Notes: generated by a model not told the origin, from the sequence alone. A stretch of 5,588 nucleotides of DNA from JBDTRY01 sp039931435 (GCA_039931435.1 JBDTRY010000249.1:1-5588), one strand, 5' to 3'. Shown: positions 1 to 5,588, counted from the stretch's first letter. Made by a program: numbers and translations.

Positions 1-16
1 CATCCACTCGGGATGC

Positions 17-66
17 GAGCCGGCATCAGCCGGCGTCAGAGACGTAGCACCGGGCGTGAGCCCGGT
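17..66. repeat. Composite palindromic repeat, unit 1
   Basis: This unit holds two hairpin-forming palindromes. The first is GCCGGC-ATCA-GCCGGC at 19-34. The second is at 48-67, with an 8-bp stem (CACCGGGC paired with GCCCGGTG) around a GTGA loop. A second unit with the same internal spacing starts 74 bp downstream; by eye the two agree at roughly 80% of 50 positions. GTGA in RNA would be a GNRA-type tetraloop. The tract has no convincing gene and lies beyond the 3' end of the histidine kinase gene, so I read it as a REP-like intergenic repeat. Whether it is dispersed in the genome cannot be seen from one window. Confidence 0.75.
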
Positions 67-90
67 GAAACAACTCCTTTGTCAGAACCC

Positions 91-140
91 GAGCCGGCGT
101 AAGCCGGCGACAGACACATCGTATCGGGCGTGAGCCCGGG
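91..140. repeat. Composite palindromic repeat, unit 2
   Basis: This is the second copy of the unit at 17-66, in direct orientation at a 74-bp period. It contains GCCGGC-GTAA-GCCGGC at 93-108 and CGGGC-GTGA-GCCCG at 125-138. Both four-base loops fit the GNRA pattern. The distance from the first palindrome to the second loop (37 bp) is identical in both units, while the bases joining the palindromes diverge. This suggests selection, or recent copying, acting on the stems. The unit ends about 20 bp past the stop codon of the minus-strand kinase, so the kinase transcript would carry these hairpins in its 3' tail. No T-run follows on either strand, so it is not a classical intrinsic terminator. 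Confidence 0.75.
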
Positions 141-155
141 CTTATGCCGGCTCGC
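141..155. repeat. Inverted half copy of the palindromic repeat
   Basis: The reverse complement of these 15 bases (GCGAGCCGGCATAAG) matches the start of unit 1 at 15-29 (GCGAGCCGGCATCAG) at 14 of 15 positions. It sits directly next to unit 2 in the opposite orientation, ending just before the kinase stop codon. This gives a head-to-head arrangement like that of bacterial interspersed mosaic elements. Confidence 0.55.
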
Positions 156-159
156 CAAT

Positions 160-2175
160 TCAAATGCTGCTTGCCGCGCTCGTAGCGATGGTCTGCAGCG
201 GAACACTGAAGAAAAACGTCGTTCCTTTTTCCGGGCTGCTCTCCACCCAGATCTTTCCGCCGTGTGCTTCGATGATTCCCCTGGCGATAGGCAGGCCGAG
301 ACCAGCCCCCATGCGGGCCGTGCGTTTCATCTGCCAGTAAGGCTCGAAAATGCTGTTCAGGTTTTCCGCTTCGATGCCCGGACCGTTGTCCGAGACGGAA
401 AACACAGCCTGTGATTCCTGCGACTCTACTTTGATGGACACCGTTCCCCCTTCCGGAGTGAACTTCAGAGCGTTGCCGACGAGGTTGGAGAGCGCCTGCA
501 CGAGACGATCGTGGTCGCCGTCGATGACCACGGGCTGATCCGGCACGCTCGATGTCAGCGTAATTCGCCGTGCCTGAGCCTGCGGCCGGAAGACGCCGGT
601 CACCTCATTGATGAATCGGTCCACTTCGATCGGTTGCGGGTCGATGGGCAGACGATGCCCACTGTCGATTCGCGTCACGTCGAGCAGATCGGTAATCAGC
701 CTGGCCATCTGTTTCGCGGATGTGCGGATCACCTGGAGATTTTCCGGAATTTCTTCCGGCGGCGGGGGCATCTCCAGCATCATGGAAGTGGTCACGCTGA
801 TCGTGGTAAGCGGACTACGCAGATCGTGCGAGACGATGGCCAGAATTTCCTCTCGCGAACGAACCGCCTGCTGTGAATCCGAATAAAGCCGGGCGTTGTC
901 GCGGGCCAGCGCGGCACGAAGAGCGAGCTCCTGCGCAAGTTGGAGGTCCACGTCGGTGAACGGACGTCTCGATTCCGCGGAGGCCAGGATCACGAGACCG
1001 GTAATCTGATTGCGGGCGATGAGCGGCACGATCATCAACGAACGAGGCTCCAGAATCGAGCTCGAGTCGGCGCGGTCAGCGCGGCCCAGACACGATCGCA
1101 GATCGTCGGGCACCTCGCCGAGCATGATCATTCGCGGGTTCTCGATCAGATCGCGGATCAGCGGCAGCGCGCCGTAGGACGGCGTGGCACCAGGCTGATC
1201 GAGCCAGGCCTGTTTCGCCTCCTTACGGTGAGCGAGAGCGACGCGCGAAATGTCTCCCTCGACCGAGACGTCATCGATCAGGCAGAAATCCGCAAGCTGC
1301 GGCACGCACAGTTGACTGAGGCGAACCAGAATTGCCTGCTGGTCCAGCGTAGAAGTGAGTTCCCGGCTGGCGTCGGCAAGAAAGGCCGCTCGTTTTTCAG
1401 CGGCCTCCGCAGCAGCTCTGGCCTCGTTGGCTCGGTCTGTTTCACGCACTGCTTCCCCGCGCTGTCTCTGCGCTTCTTCGGCCAGTAACCGCATACGCCT
1501 TCCCAGCCACGCAACGAGCAGGGCGGAAATCAGTGCCAGAAAGGTAAGAGTGAGTGAAATACGGACGTTTCGCTGCTCGGTGGCAGCGATGGCCTCCTGT
1601 CTCTCCGCCATCGCCGCCCGAGCTTCCTTCTTTAGATTTTCAGCTGCCGACAACGTCTCGCTGAGCAGTGGGTGAACCTGAAAGAGCTGGTAGAGAAAGA
1701 TCGGTGACGGCAGCGAACGGCGGATGAACTCGGAGGTGGTTACGCTGCTGTGCCAGCGCTTCTGCGCCAGTTGCAGTGTTTCCAGCCGGTCCTGAAACTC
1801 CGGACTGATTCGACCGGCGATGGGCTTCAGGCGAGCGTATGTGCGCGCTTCCTCATCCACGGCAGATTGATACGAGGTCTGGAACTGCCGCTGCTCGGTG
1901 GCCTGAAAGGCGATGATCAGGGAGAGCTCACTGGACAGGGTGGTCTGGAAATCGTCCACCAGAAGCTCGGCCGGTCCGACATACGTCTCCATTTCACTGC
2001 GCAGCAGTCGTGTTTTCTGGCGGACGATCAGGGGAAGCAGGACGAGTGCGAAAAGGGAGAGAATGATGAAAGCCAGAGGCAGTAAACGCCTCCAGCTCTG
2101 AACCGGCCCCGTCAATCGGTCCAGCTGACGGGCCGCTTCCTGCATCGCCGTGTTCGGGTCGTTGGACATGCGCAT
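160..2175 (-). CDS. Membrane sensor histidine kinase, CHASE3-like/GAF/HisKA/HATPase
   Basis: This 671-residue sensor kinase should autophosphorylate on a histidine and pass the phosphate to a response regulator. A basic stretch precedes membrane helix 1 (about 31-51). A mostly helical extracytoplasmic region of about 150 residues resembling CHASE3/four-helix sensor domains runs to helix 2 (about 206-224). An Ala/Glu/Arg-rich coiled coil (about 228-265) leads to a GAF domain (about 270-430). The HisKA H-box is IVSHDLRSPLTTI, with phospho-acceptor His450. The ATPase domain has an N-box (NLVGNALKFTPEGG, Asn564 and Asn568), G1 (DNGPGI, Asp596) and G2 (GAGLGLPI, 623-630). All catalytic motifs are present, so it should be active. 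The start follows an in-frame TGA directly; a second ATG two codons in is equally possible, and neither has a clear Shine-Dalgarno. There is no receiver domain or adjacent regulator, so the partner and signal are unknown. Confidence 0.95.
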   Translation of the reverse strand: MRMSNDPNTAMQEAARQLDRLTGPVQSWRRLLPLAFIILSLFALVLLPLIVRQKTRLLRSEMETYVGPAELLVDDFQTTLSSELSLIIAFQATEQRQFQTSYQSAVDEEARTYARLKPIAGRISPEFQDRLETLQLAQKRWHSSVTTSEFIRRSLPSPIFLYQLFQVHPLLSETLSAAENLKKEARAAMAERQEAIAATEQRNVRISLTLTFLALISALLVAWLGRRMRLLAEEAQRQRGEAVRETDRANEARAAAEAAEKRAAFLADASRELTSTLDQQAILVRLSQLCVPQLADFCLIDDVSVEGDISRVALAHRKEAKQAWLDQPGATPSYGALPLIRDLIENPRMIMLGEVPDDLRSCLGRADRADSSSILEPRSLMIVPLIARNQITGLVILASAESRRPFTDVDLQLAQELALRAALARDNARLYSDSQQAVRSREEILAIVSHDLRSPLTTISVTTSMMLEMPPPPEEIPENLQVIRTSAKQMARLITDLLDVTRIDSGHRLPIDPQPIEVDRFINEVTGVFRPQAQARRITLTSSVPDQPVVIDGDHDRLVQALSNLVGNALKFTPEGGTVSIKVESQESQAVFSVSDNGPGIEAENLNSIFEPYWQMKRTARMGAGLGLPIARGIIEAHGGKIWVESSPEKGTTFFFSVPLQTIATSAASSI

Positions 2176-2310
2176 TCAGTGTGCTACGCCGGTGTTCCCT
2201 ACCGCAAATCCGATTTCGTTCCACAGAGCTGATGCCGCGATTGCCAATGGCGCACGGAAGGGGATCGAGCCAGACTGCCGGATCCAGTCAGTCACCGGCA
2301 GGTTTGAAAC
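2176..2310. other. Divergent intergenic region
   Basis: These 135 bp lie between the minus-strand kinase and the plus-strand exosortase cluster, and should carry promoters for both. I found no convincing -35/-10 pair on either strand: TTGCCA at 2241-2246 has no acceptable -10 at 17 bp. No strong hairpin or direct repeat stands out. Overlapping reading frames extend into it but lack family features. Confidence 0.5.
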
Positions 2311-2634
2311 ATGGGCCACTCCGCTACGGTGCCCACCGTATCGAGCCGATCGATTAGAATCGGTGGCGTGCTCAATGGAACGTCTTCGGGCGGCGGTGAA
2401 TTCGAAAAGGCAATCCTGGCAACGGTCAGCGTCGGCGCTGCTCTTTTCGTCGTATGCTCCGGCTTTCTTCTGATCTGGTGGAAGGGATTCAGCCGAAGCT
2501 CTCAGCCAGGAGGAGACGAGCCTGCGGAACGCATCCGGGCAAACCGCTCGCAGATGATCCGCCTCTCTGCCCTCGTCGTTGTCCTGGCCCTCGGCTGCCT
2601 GCTCATGGTGGCCCTGGCCTATCGGTGGAAATGA
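2311..2634 (+). CDS. Small two-helix membrane protein, unrecognised
   Basis: I do not recognise this 107-residue protein. It has two clear hydrophobic helices, at about residues 33-57 and 84-103. They are joined by a hydrophilic, mixed-charge linker containing PAERIRANRS, and the protein ends in RWK straight after helix 2. From about residue 34 the codons are strongly G/C-ending, as expected of a real gene here; the first 30 codons are less biased, so a GTG at 2368 (88 residues) is an alternative start. ATG 2311 has only a weak GGCAGG-like site 8 bases upstream. The stop lies 10 bases before xrtH, whose Shine-Dalgarno fills that gap, so the two are probably co-transcribed and this protein may act with the exosortase. 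That role is inference from position alone. Confidence 0.6.
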   Translation: MGHSATVPTVSSRSIRIGGVLNGTSSGGGEFEKAILATVSVGAALFVVCSGFLLIWWKGFSRSSQPGGDEPAERIRANRSQMIRLSALVVVLALGCLLMVALAYRWK

Positions 2635-2636
2635 CC

Positions 2637-2640
2637 GGAG
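2637..2640 (+). promoter_or_regulatory. Shine-Dalgarno of xrtH
   Basis: GGAG lies 4 bases before the ATG at 2645 and directly after the stop of the upstream ORF. It supports this ATG over the TTG 66 bases further upstream, which would add a non-homologous extension buried in the preceding ORF. Confidence 0.55.
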
Positions 2641-2644
2641 CCCG

Positions 2645-3160
2645 ATGAGACCTTTTCCAGGAAATGAGCGTAGCCGGTTCCTTCTGAAGTTCTTCGTGGC
2701 CATCGTGCTCCTGTACGTTTTCATCGCCGTCAAGCCCGTCAACGATGCCGTTATCGTTCCATTTACGGCGTGGCTCTCCGATATCTCCGCGTCAGTCCTG
2801 CGCATCGGTGGCGAGGAGGCGAGGGTGAACGGAACGGTAATACGCACATCGGGATTCGCCGTCGACGTCAGGAACGGCTGCAATGGTGTGGAGGCTGCCA
2901 TTCTGCTCGTCTCCGCGATCCTTGCCTTTCCTTCCGCCCCGGGCCCGAAGCTTCTGGGGATCGTGGGAGGGTTTCTGCTTCTGGAAACGATCAATATTCT
3001 TCGCATCGTCAGTCTGGTCTGGCTCGGTGCCCATCATCCACAGGTCTTTCAGATGTTCCATGTCGCCGTCTGGCAGACGGTGATCATCGTCGTCAGCGTG
3101 GCCATCTTTCTTCTCTGGAGCTGGAAATTTGGATCGAAACGTCTGGCCCGCAGCACTTAG
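2645..3160 (+). CDS. xrtH: Exosortase H (XrtH)
   Basis: This 171-residue integral membrane protein belongs to the exosortase/archaeosortase family of cysteine transpeptidase-like enzymes. They cleave exported proteins near a C-terminal sorting tail (signal, hydrophobic helix, basic end) at the inner membrane. The family signature is clear: RNGCNGVEA with the nucleophile candidate Cys79, then NILR with Arg120, then FHVAVWQ with His139. Together these form the Cys/Arg/His set. Hydrophobic helices fall at about 11-29, 34-54, 80-97, 101-125 and 138-160. The short length and the HHP and HVAVWQ motifs match the XrtH type, which in other bacteria handles IPTLxxWG-CTERM tails; the tail used here is unknown. 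It is followed, with a 32-base overlap, by the gene for its usual membrane partner, which supports the assignment. Nothing suggests inactivation. Confidence 0.93.
   Translation: MRPFPGNERSRFLLKFFVAIVLLYVFIAVKPVNDAVIVPFTAWLSDISASVLRIGGEEARVNGTVIRTSGFAVDVRNGCNGVEAAILLVSAILAFPSAPGPKLLGIVGGFLLLETINILRIVSLVWLGAHHPQVFQMFHVAVWQTVIIVVSVAIFLLWSWKFGSKRLARST
3117..3120 (+). promoter_or_regulatory. Shine-Dalgarno for the TTG start at 3129
   Basis: GGAG inside the end of xrtH lies 8 bases before TTG 3129. No other start codon exists in this frame between the TGA at 3081 and 3129, and the next in-frame ATG would remove most of the first membrane helix. Together these favour the TTG start. Confidence 0.55.
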
Positions 3161-3731
3161 GACCGTCGTCGGCTTTCTGGCCGGTCTGGCCTGCTGGATG
3201 GCACTCAGTCCGAGCTACGCGCGTCTGCTGGCAACTCTCAGTGAGCCCTTGCTGCGCATGAGCGAGATCCCCGCCGTGACCCGGCTCGTGCCGGATGGCA
3301 AGAACATCGTCGTGGAAAGGACGGACTTCCCCAAACGCTCGGCGAGGCCGGAACTGCAGCCCGAGGATCTGACGTTCAACATCATTCTCCTGATGACGCT
3401 CTTCGCCATGAATTCGAGCCCGTTGTCGACGCGCAATGTCAGCGGCTTTCTCGCGGCCGCGGGGATCCTCTGCGTGACACACGTTCTGGCGCTCTTCGTG
3501 ACCATCAAATCGATCTACGCGCTGCAACTCGGCCACTGGAGCCTCGCTCACTACGGCTATTACAGCCGGAGCTTCTGGTCAGGGGCTGCGCATTTTTACC
3601 GGCTGATCGGGCTGTACGCCATCGCCTTCGGTCTGTGGTGGCTGCTCCGCCCGCCGGAATCGAGTGCTGGCGCCGGAGGATCGGGGAAGCGCAAACGCCA
3701 AAGAAAGTCGAAGCGCACGGCGTCGCGGTAG
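3129..3731 (+). CDS. Exosortase H-associated membrane protein
   Basis: This 200-residue protein is encoded directly after xrtH and matches in size, topology and position the membrane protein that habitually accompanies exosortase H. Hydrophobic segments lie at about residues 10-32, 82-95, 104-127 and 157-173. Between the first two is a loop of about 50 residues (VPDGKNIVVERTDFPKR region), probably periplasmic. The C-terminus (from about 185) is a strongly basic tail (GKRKRQRKSKR), probably cytoplasmic. Its role is unproven; it is thought to assist XrtH. It begins with TTG and overlaps xrtH by 32 bases, so translation is probably coupled. No catalytic motif is visible. The family assignment rests on context and general resemblance rather than a diagnostic motif. 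Confidence 0.82.
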   Translation: MDRNVWPAALRTVVGFLAGLACWMALSPSYARLLATLSEPLLRMSEIPAVTRLVPDGKNIVVERTDFPKRSARPELQPEDLTFNIILLMTLFAMNSSPLSTRNVSGFLAAAGILCVTHVLALFVTIKSIYALQLGHWSLAHYGYYSRSFWSGAAHFYRLIGLYAIAFGLWWLLRPPESSAGAGGSGKRKRQRKSKRTASR

Positions 3732-3737
3732 CCAGCA

Positions 3738-3763
3738 GCCGCGCCACGAGACGTGACCGCGGC
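3738..3763. terminator. Hairpin in the convergent gap
   Basis: GCCGCG (3738-3743) pairs with CGCGGC (3758-3763). Inside, CACG pairs with CGTG around an AGA loop, giving about 10 base pairs with a small internal loop. It occupies most of the 32-bp gap between two converging stop codons, where a shared bidirectional terminator is expected. No T-run follows on either strand, so it is not a textbook intrinsic terminator. Confidence 0.45.
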
Positions 3764-4333
3764 TTACTTCGGCGTGAGGGACCCTTTCCCGGGCCAGGCG
3801 GAGTCACCGAGCCTGCGCAGATTCATCTCGAAAAATCTGAAAGGCTCCTTCTCCGGAACGAGGCGATCACCGACCTCTTTCCATGCACCGTCCTTGACCA
3901 CGGCGGTATAGCGGATCGTGGCCGGCCCGGCCGGGATCTCCCAGACGTAGCCATCTGCGGTTGGCTTCAACGGAAAGTCGCCCGATTGCCCCATGGCGTA
4001 CGAACGCAGGGAGTACGTTTTTGCGCCGGGATCGTACGAGACCACAGCCAGAGCGTTGAATGACACCTTGCCCTCGGAATCAAAGCCCCGTCCCTCGATG
4101 ACCGTGACCGATCCGTCGAGGAATGGCCCGATGCGTTCGGTCTGGGTGATGTTGTGTTTCTCACCGGACGGAAGAATTGTCCATGCAGTCCCTCGCCACT
4201 CACCATTCATCCAGGAGAGGGTCTTCATGGCCTCTCGCTGATCGGCGATGAGCTTTGCCGGATCGGGACGCTGGGCGAGAAGCGTTGTGGTGAAGACGAG
4301 GCAGGCAAACGCGGAAAGACAGGTTCTGGTCAT
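3764..4333 (-). CDS. Secreted DUF1579-like protein
   Basis: This 189-residue protein has a signal peptide: MTR, a hydrophobic stretch to about residue 20, then LLA-Q as the probable cleavage site. There is no lipobox, so a soluble periplasmic or secreted product is likely. The mature part opens with a helix and then LSWMNGEWRG. It continues as alternating beta-type strands, with the layout of the DUF1579/lipocalin-like families: small beta-barrel proteins of unknown function that may bind a small ligand. Trp41 and Trp47 sit in the typical opening motif. It ends in GKGSLTPK, with no hydrophobic sorting tail, so it is not an obvious exosortase substrate. The ATG has a good GGGAG site 8 bases upstream. 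It converges on the exosortase cluster and appears to be transcribed alone. Confidence 0.8.
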   Translation of the reverse strand: MTRTCLSAFACLVFTTTLLAQRPDPAKLIADQREAMKTLSWMNGEWRGTAWTILPSGEKHNITQTERIGPFLDGSVTVIEGRGFDSEGKVSFNALAVVSYDPGAKTYSLRSYAMGQSGDFPLKPTADGYVWEIPAGPATIRYTAVVKDGAWKEVGDRLVPEKEPFRFFEMNLRRLGDSAWPGKGSLTPK

Positions 4334-4341
4334 CGAAGGTT

Positions 4342-4346
4342 CTCCC
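4342..4346 (-). promoter_or_regulatory. Shine-Dalgarno of the DUF1579-like gene
   Basis: On the minus strand these bases read GGGAG, 8 bases before the ATG at 4333, which supports that start. Confidence 0.6.
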
Positions 4347-4386
4347 GTTGTCCGGGTATCGTATATGAAGTCCTTCCGCGTGTCCT

Positions 4387-4417
4387 CGGCCGTCGCCCAT
4401 CAGTGGGGCAACGGCCG
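4387..4417. terminator. Intergenic hairpin after the tonB-like gene
   Basis: CGGCCGT (4387-4393) pairs perfectly with ACGGCCG (4411-4417). After one mismatch, GCCC (4395-4398) pairs with GGGC (4406-4409), leaving a 7-base loop. It lies about 42 bases past the stop of the minus-strand tonB-like gene and some 54 bases before the next minus-strand start. This is the right place to end the tonB transcript or protect its 3' end. There is no T-run, so the termination role is uncertain. Confidence 0.45.
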
Positions 4418-4458
4418 TCTTCAGACACCGCACAGCAGTCGCCGAGGGGAATCCTCCG

Positions 4459-5202
4459 CTACCTCTTTGATTGAAAGTGCACAGTCAATTCGAAGATCGT
4501 TGCCACGGGCCGGCCCTCGAATGATCCCGGCTTGAACCTCCACTGGCGCACCGCTTCGATTGCGGACTGCTCGAAGAGTTTGTTCGGTGATGTGAGAACG
4601 CTGACCGATTCGATTCTGCCGCTGGTGTCGACTACACATTGCAGAACCACCGTTCCGGCCATGCCCGTTTTCAGGAGTATGTTGGGATAACGAGGATCGA
4701 CACGCTGAAGGACACGAGGAGCCGTCACGCCGTTTCCCACGTGCCGAGGTCCGGAAATCTCGTTCCCGGGGCCGGGCTGAGAGTTTTCGTGGCCGCTTCC
4801 CGGAAGCGCGCCAGGCGTATCTGGGGTTACCTCTCCCGGCGCACCGATTTCCGGCGGGTTGTCCGGGCCCGGCGCAACGACAGGAATCGATTCCGGAACT
4901 GTGGTGGGAACGGGCTCCAGCGCGGGAGCTGTCGCCGGCGTTGAATGCGCGGGCGCCGGTTGCGCCGGTGCGCGGGGAGCGGCCGGCGGAGGAGTTGGCT
5001 GAGGCAGCTGCGGCGCTGGTGGATTCATTACCGGATAGGTGATCTGCGATGGAGACTGTGTGGGCAGTTCCACATGCCAGATCGACGCGAACACTGTTCC
5101 GCCGATCACCGCTACGTGAGCGGCAATCGACAGAGGCAGAACAGTGAAGCGCCTGCGATTCGGCGTCTGGACCTTCGATTCCACAACCGAGCTCTCGAAC
5201 AT
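4459..5202 (-). CDS. TonB-family energy transducer
   Basis: This 247-residue protein has the TonB layout and would carry proton-motive energy from an ExbB/ExbD complex in the inner membrane to outer-membrane receptors. A short basic cytoplasmic start (to residue 19) precedes one membrane helix (about 20-40) containing the SxxxH-like PLSIAAH motif. A long Pro/Ala-rich, low-complexity linker (about 47-160) should span the periplasm. The C-terminal TonB domain (about 160-245) has the recognisable pattern RYP-x4-LKTG-x2-GTVVLQ, a VDxSGRI turn, AIEAVRQWRFKP and a final beta strand ELTVHF. The start has a near-perfect ribosome binding site. No exbB, exbD or receptor gene is in the window, so its partners are unknown; genomes of this type often carry several such genes. 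Confidence 0.92.
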   Translation of the reverse strand: MFESSVVESKVQTPNRRRFTVLPLSIAAHVAVIGGTVFASIWHVELPTQSPSQITYPVMNPPAPQLPQPTPPPAAPRAPAQPAPAHSTPATAPALEPVPTTVPESIPVVAPGPDNPPEIGAPGEVTPDTPGALPGSGHENSQPGPGNEISGPRHVGNGVTAPRVLQRVDPRYPNILLKTGMAGTVVLQCVVDTSGRIESVSVLTSPNKLFEQSAIEAVRQWRFKPGSFEGRPVATIFELTVHFQSKR

Positions 5203-5207
5203 GCGGC

Positions 5208-5216
5208 ACCTCCCTT
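5208..5216 (-). promoter_or_regulatory. Strong Shine-Dalgarno of the tonB-like gene
   Basis: On the minus strand this reads AAGGGAGGT, 5 bases before the ATG at 5202. It is close to the full anti-16S complement and the strongest ribosome binding site in the window. It fixes the start and suggests efficient translation. Confidence 0.8.
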
Positions 5217-5242
5217 TTCGAAGTTAGACGGGAGGACGATTA

Positions 5243-5273
5243 GAAAACGAACCGGACCGTTCCCGGTGTTTTC
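5243..5273. terminator. A-tract/stem/T-tract inverted repeat upstream of tonB
   Basis: GAAAAC (5243-5248) and ACCGG (5251-5255) are mirrored by CCGGT (5263-5267) and GTTTTC (5268-5273), with a two-base bulge and a 7-base loop. An A-run, GC stem and T-run is the layout of a bidirectional intrinsic terminator. It lies 40 bases upstream of the tonB start and overlaps a possible minus-strand -10 (TCTAAT, 5239-5244, with no good -35), so it could instead be an operator. The stem is short. Confidence 0.4.
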
Positions 5274-5330
5274 AGAAGCGAAACATCGCGGCGCTGATGA
5301 AACGCGCACGGGATGACTCGAGCCTGCTGC

Positions 5331-5442
5331 AGGGCAGAGAGGTTGTCTTCCTCGAGGGAGCGCAGCGACCGAAGGATCTCGTCAACGAGAGTCGTGCCCT
5401 TACTCGCGTCGCAACGGGGAAGGTAGAAGAGATCCTTAGCTC
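5331..5442. repeat. Direct repeat, copy 1 (146-bp period)
   Basis: Bases 5343-5442 match 5489-5588 at 95 of 100 positions; similarity extends left to 5331 with three more differences. The core reads TCCTCGAGGGAGCGCAGCGA followed by CCGAAGGATCTCG. Each copy contains an internal inverted repeat: CGAAGGATCTC at 5370-5380 and its near complement GAGATCCTTAG at 5429-5439. The type resembles the widespread intergenic repeats reading roughly GTCATCCTGAG...CGAAGGATCTC that I recall from many environmental bacterial genomes. That is recognition from memory, not a search. Spanning reading frames are not conserved in phase between copies, so it is non-coding. Confidence 0.8.
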
Positions 5443-5476
5443 GACGCTTCTAATGAAACGTCCGCCGTTCTTGCGG

Positions 5477-5588
5477 AGGGTAGTGAGCTTGTCATCCTCG
5501 AGGGAGCGCAGCGACCGAAGGATCTCGTCAACCAGAGTCGTGCCCTTACTCGCGTCGCAACCGGGAAAGTAGAAGAGATCCTTCGCTC
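5477..5588. repeat. Direct repeat, copy 2, cut by window end
   Basis: This second copy has a perfect internal inverted repeat: CGAAGGATCTC (5516-5526) and GAGATCCTTCG (5575-5585). A transcript could fold into a stem of at least 11 bp closing about 70 bases. It may continue past the window edge. The short element ATGAAACG precedes both copies (5297-5304 and 5453-5460), suggesting the duplicated unit starts further left than the high-identity core. Confidence 0.8.

Noticed and set aside
1..155. Possible CRISPR array
   Set aside because: There are only two units, each made of palindromes with degenerate joining sequence. There is no uniform repeat-spacer pattern and no cas gene.
130..414. 94-codon plus-strand frame at the left end
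   Set aside because: It starts inside the palindromic repeat and runs antisense to the kinase ATPase domain.
940..1488. 182-codon plus-strand frame within the kinase
   Set aside because: It is antisense to the GAF and linker coding region and shows no recognisable family feature.
160..2175. Assignment of the kinase as PrsK, the PEP-CTERM-linked kinase
   Set aside because: It has two membrane helices and a CHASE3-like sensor rather than the multi-helix N-terminus of PrsK, and no PrsR-type regulator follows.
2176..3006. 276-codon open frame on the minus strand opposite the xrtH cluster
   Set aside because: It is antisense to the clear xrtH gene, has no domain or membrane pattern, and is rich in residues typical of antisense GC-rich frames.
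4350..4370. TATACGAT as a -10 element for the DUF1579-like gene on the minus strand
   Set aside because: No acceptable -35 hexamer lies 16-18 bp upstream, so a promoter cannot be supported.
4421..5209. 262-codon open frame on the minus strand overlapping the tonB-like gene
   Set aside because: It is in another frame of a gene with a complete TonB domain and a strong ribosome binding site; the product is low-complexity Arg/Ser/Gly.
5297..5572. 91-codon plus-strand frame across the right-end repeats
   Set aside because: The 146-bp period is not a multiple of three, so the two repeat copies are read in different frames. Coding function is unlikely.

Overview
The window looks like a chromosomal segment of a GC-rich Gram-negative bacterium. 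An exosortase H-type enzyme with its usual membrane partner, a TonB-family protein of the kind many Acidobacteriota carry, a DUF1579-like secreted protein and two families of GC-rich intergenic repeats fit best with Acidobacteriota (possibly Thermoanaerobaculia or Vicinamibacteria). That placement is inferred from gene content only. No mobile element, CRISPR array, rRNA or tRNA gene is visible.

Layout, left to right. Bases 1-159 are a non-coding tract with two 50-bp copies of a composite palindromic repeat and an inverted half copy. Bases 160-2175 (minus) encode a large membrane sensor histidine kinase with no response regulator beside it. After a 135-bp divergent gap, 2311-3731 (plus) is a compact three-gene cluster: a small, unrecognised two-helix membrane protein, exosortase H (xrtH), and the exosortase H-associated membrane protein, which starts at a TTG codon inside xrtH. 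A 32-bp convergent gap filled by a hairpin separates this cluster from a minus-strand gene for a secreted DUF1579-like protein (3764-4333). Another intergenic hairpin (4387-4417) lies between that gene and the tonB-like gene (4459-5202, minus). Bases 5203-5588 hold the tonB leader, a terminator-like inverted repeat, and two 95% identical copies of a dispersed-type repeat, the second reaching the window edge.

The genes centre on the cell envelope. XrtH and its partner should process and anchor exported proteins carrying a C-terminal sorting tail; no such substrate is encoded here. The TonB-like protein would energise outer-membrane transport together with ExbB/ExbD encoded elsewhere. The divergent kinase may or may not control the exosortase cluster. 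The most plausible new element is the small membrane ORF just upstream of xrtH; the rest belongs to known families.
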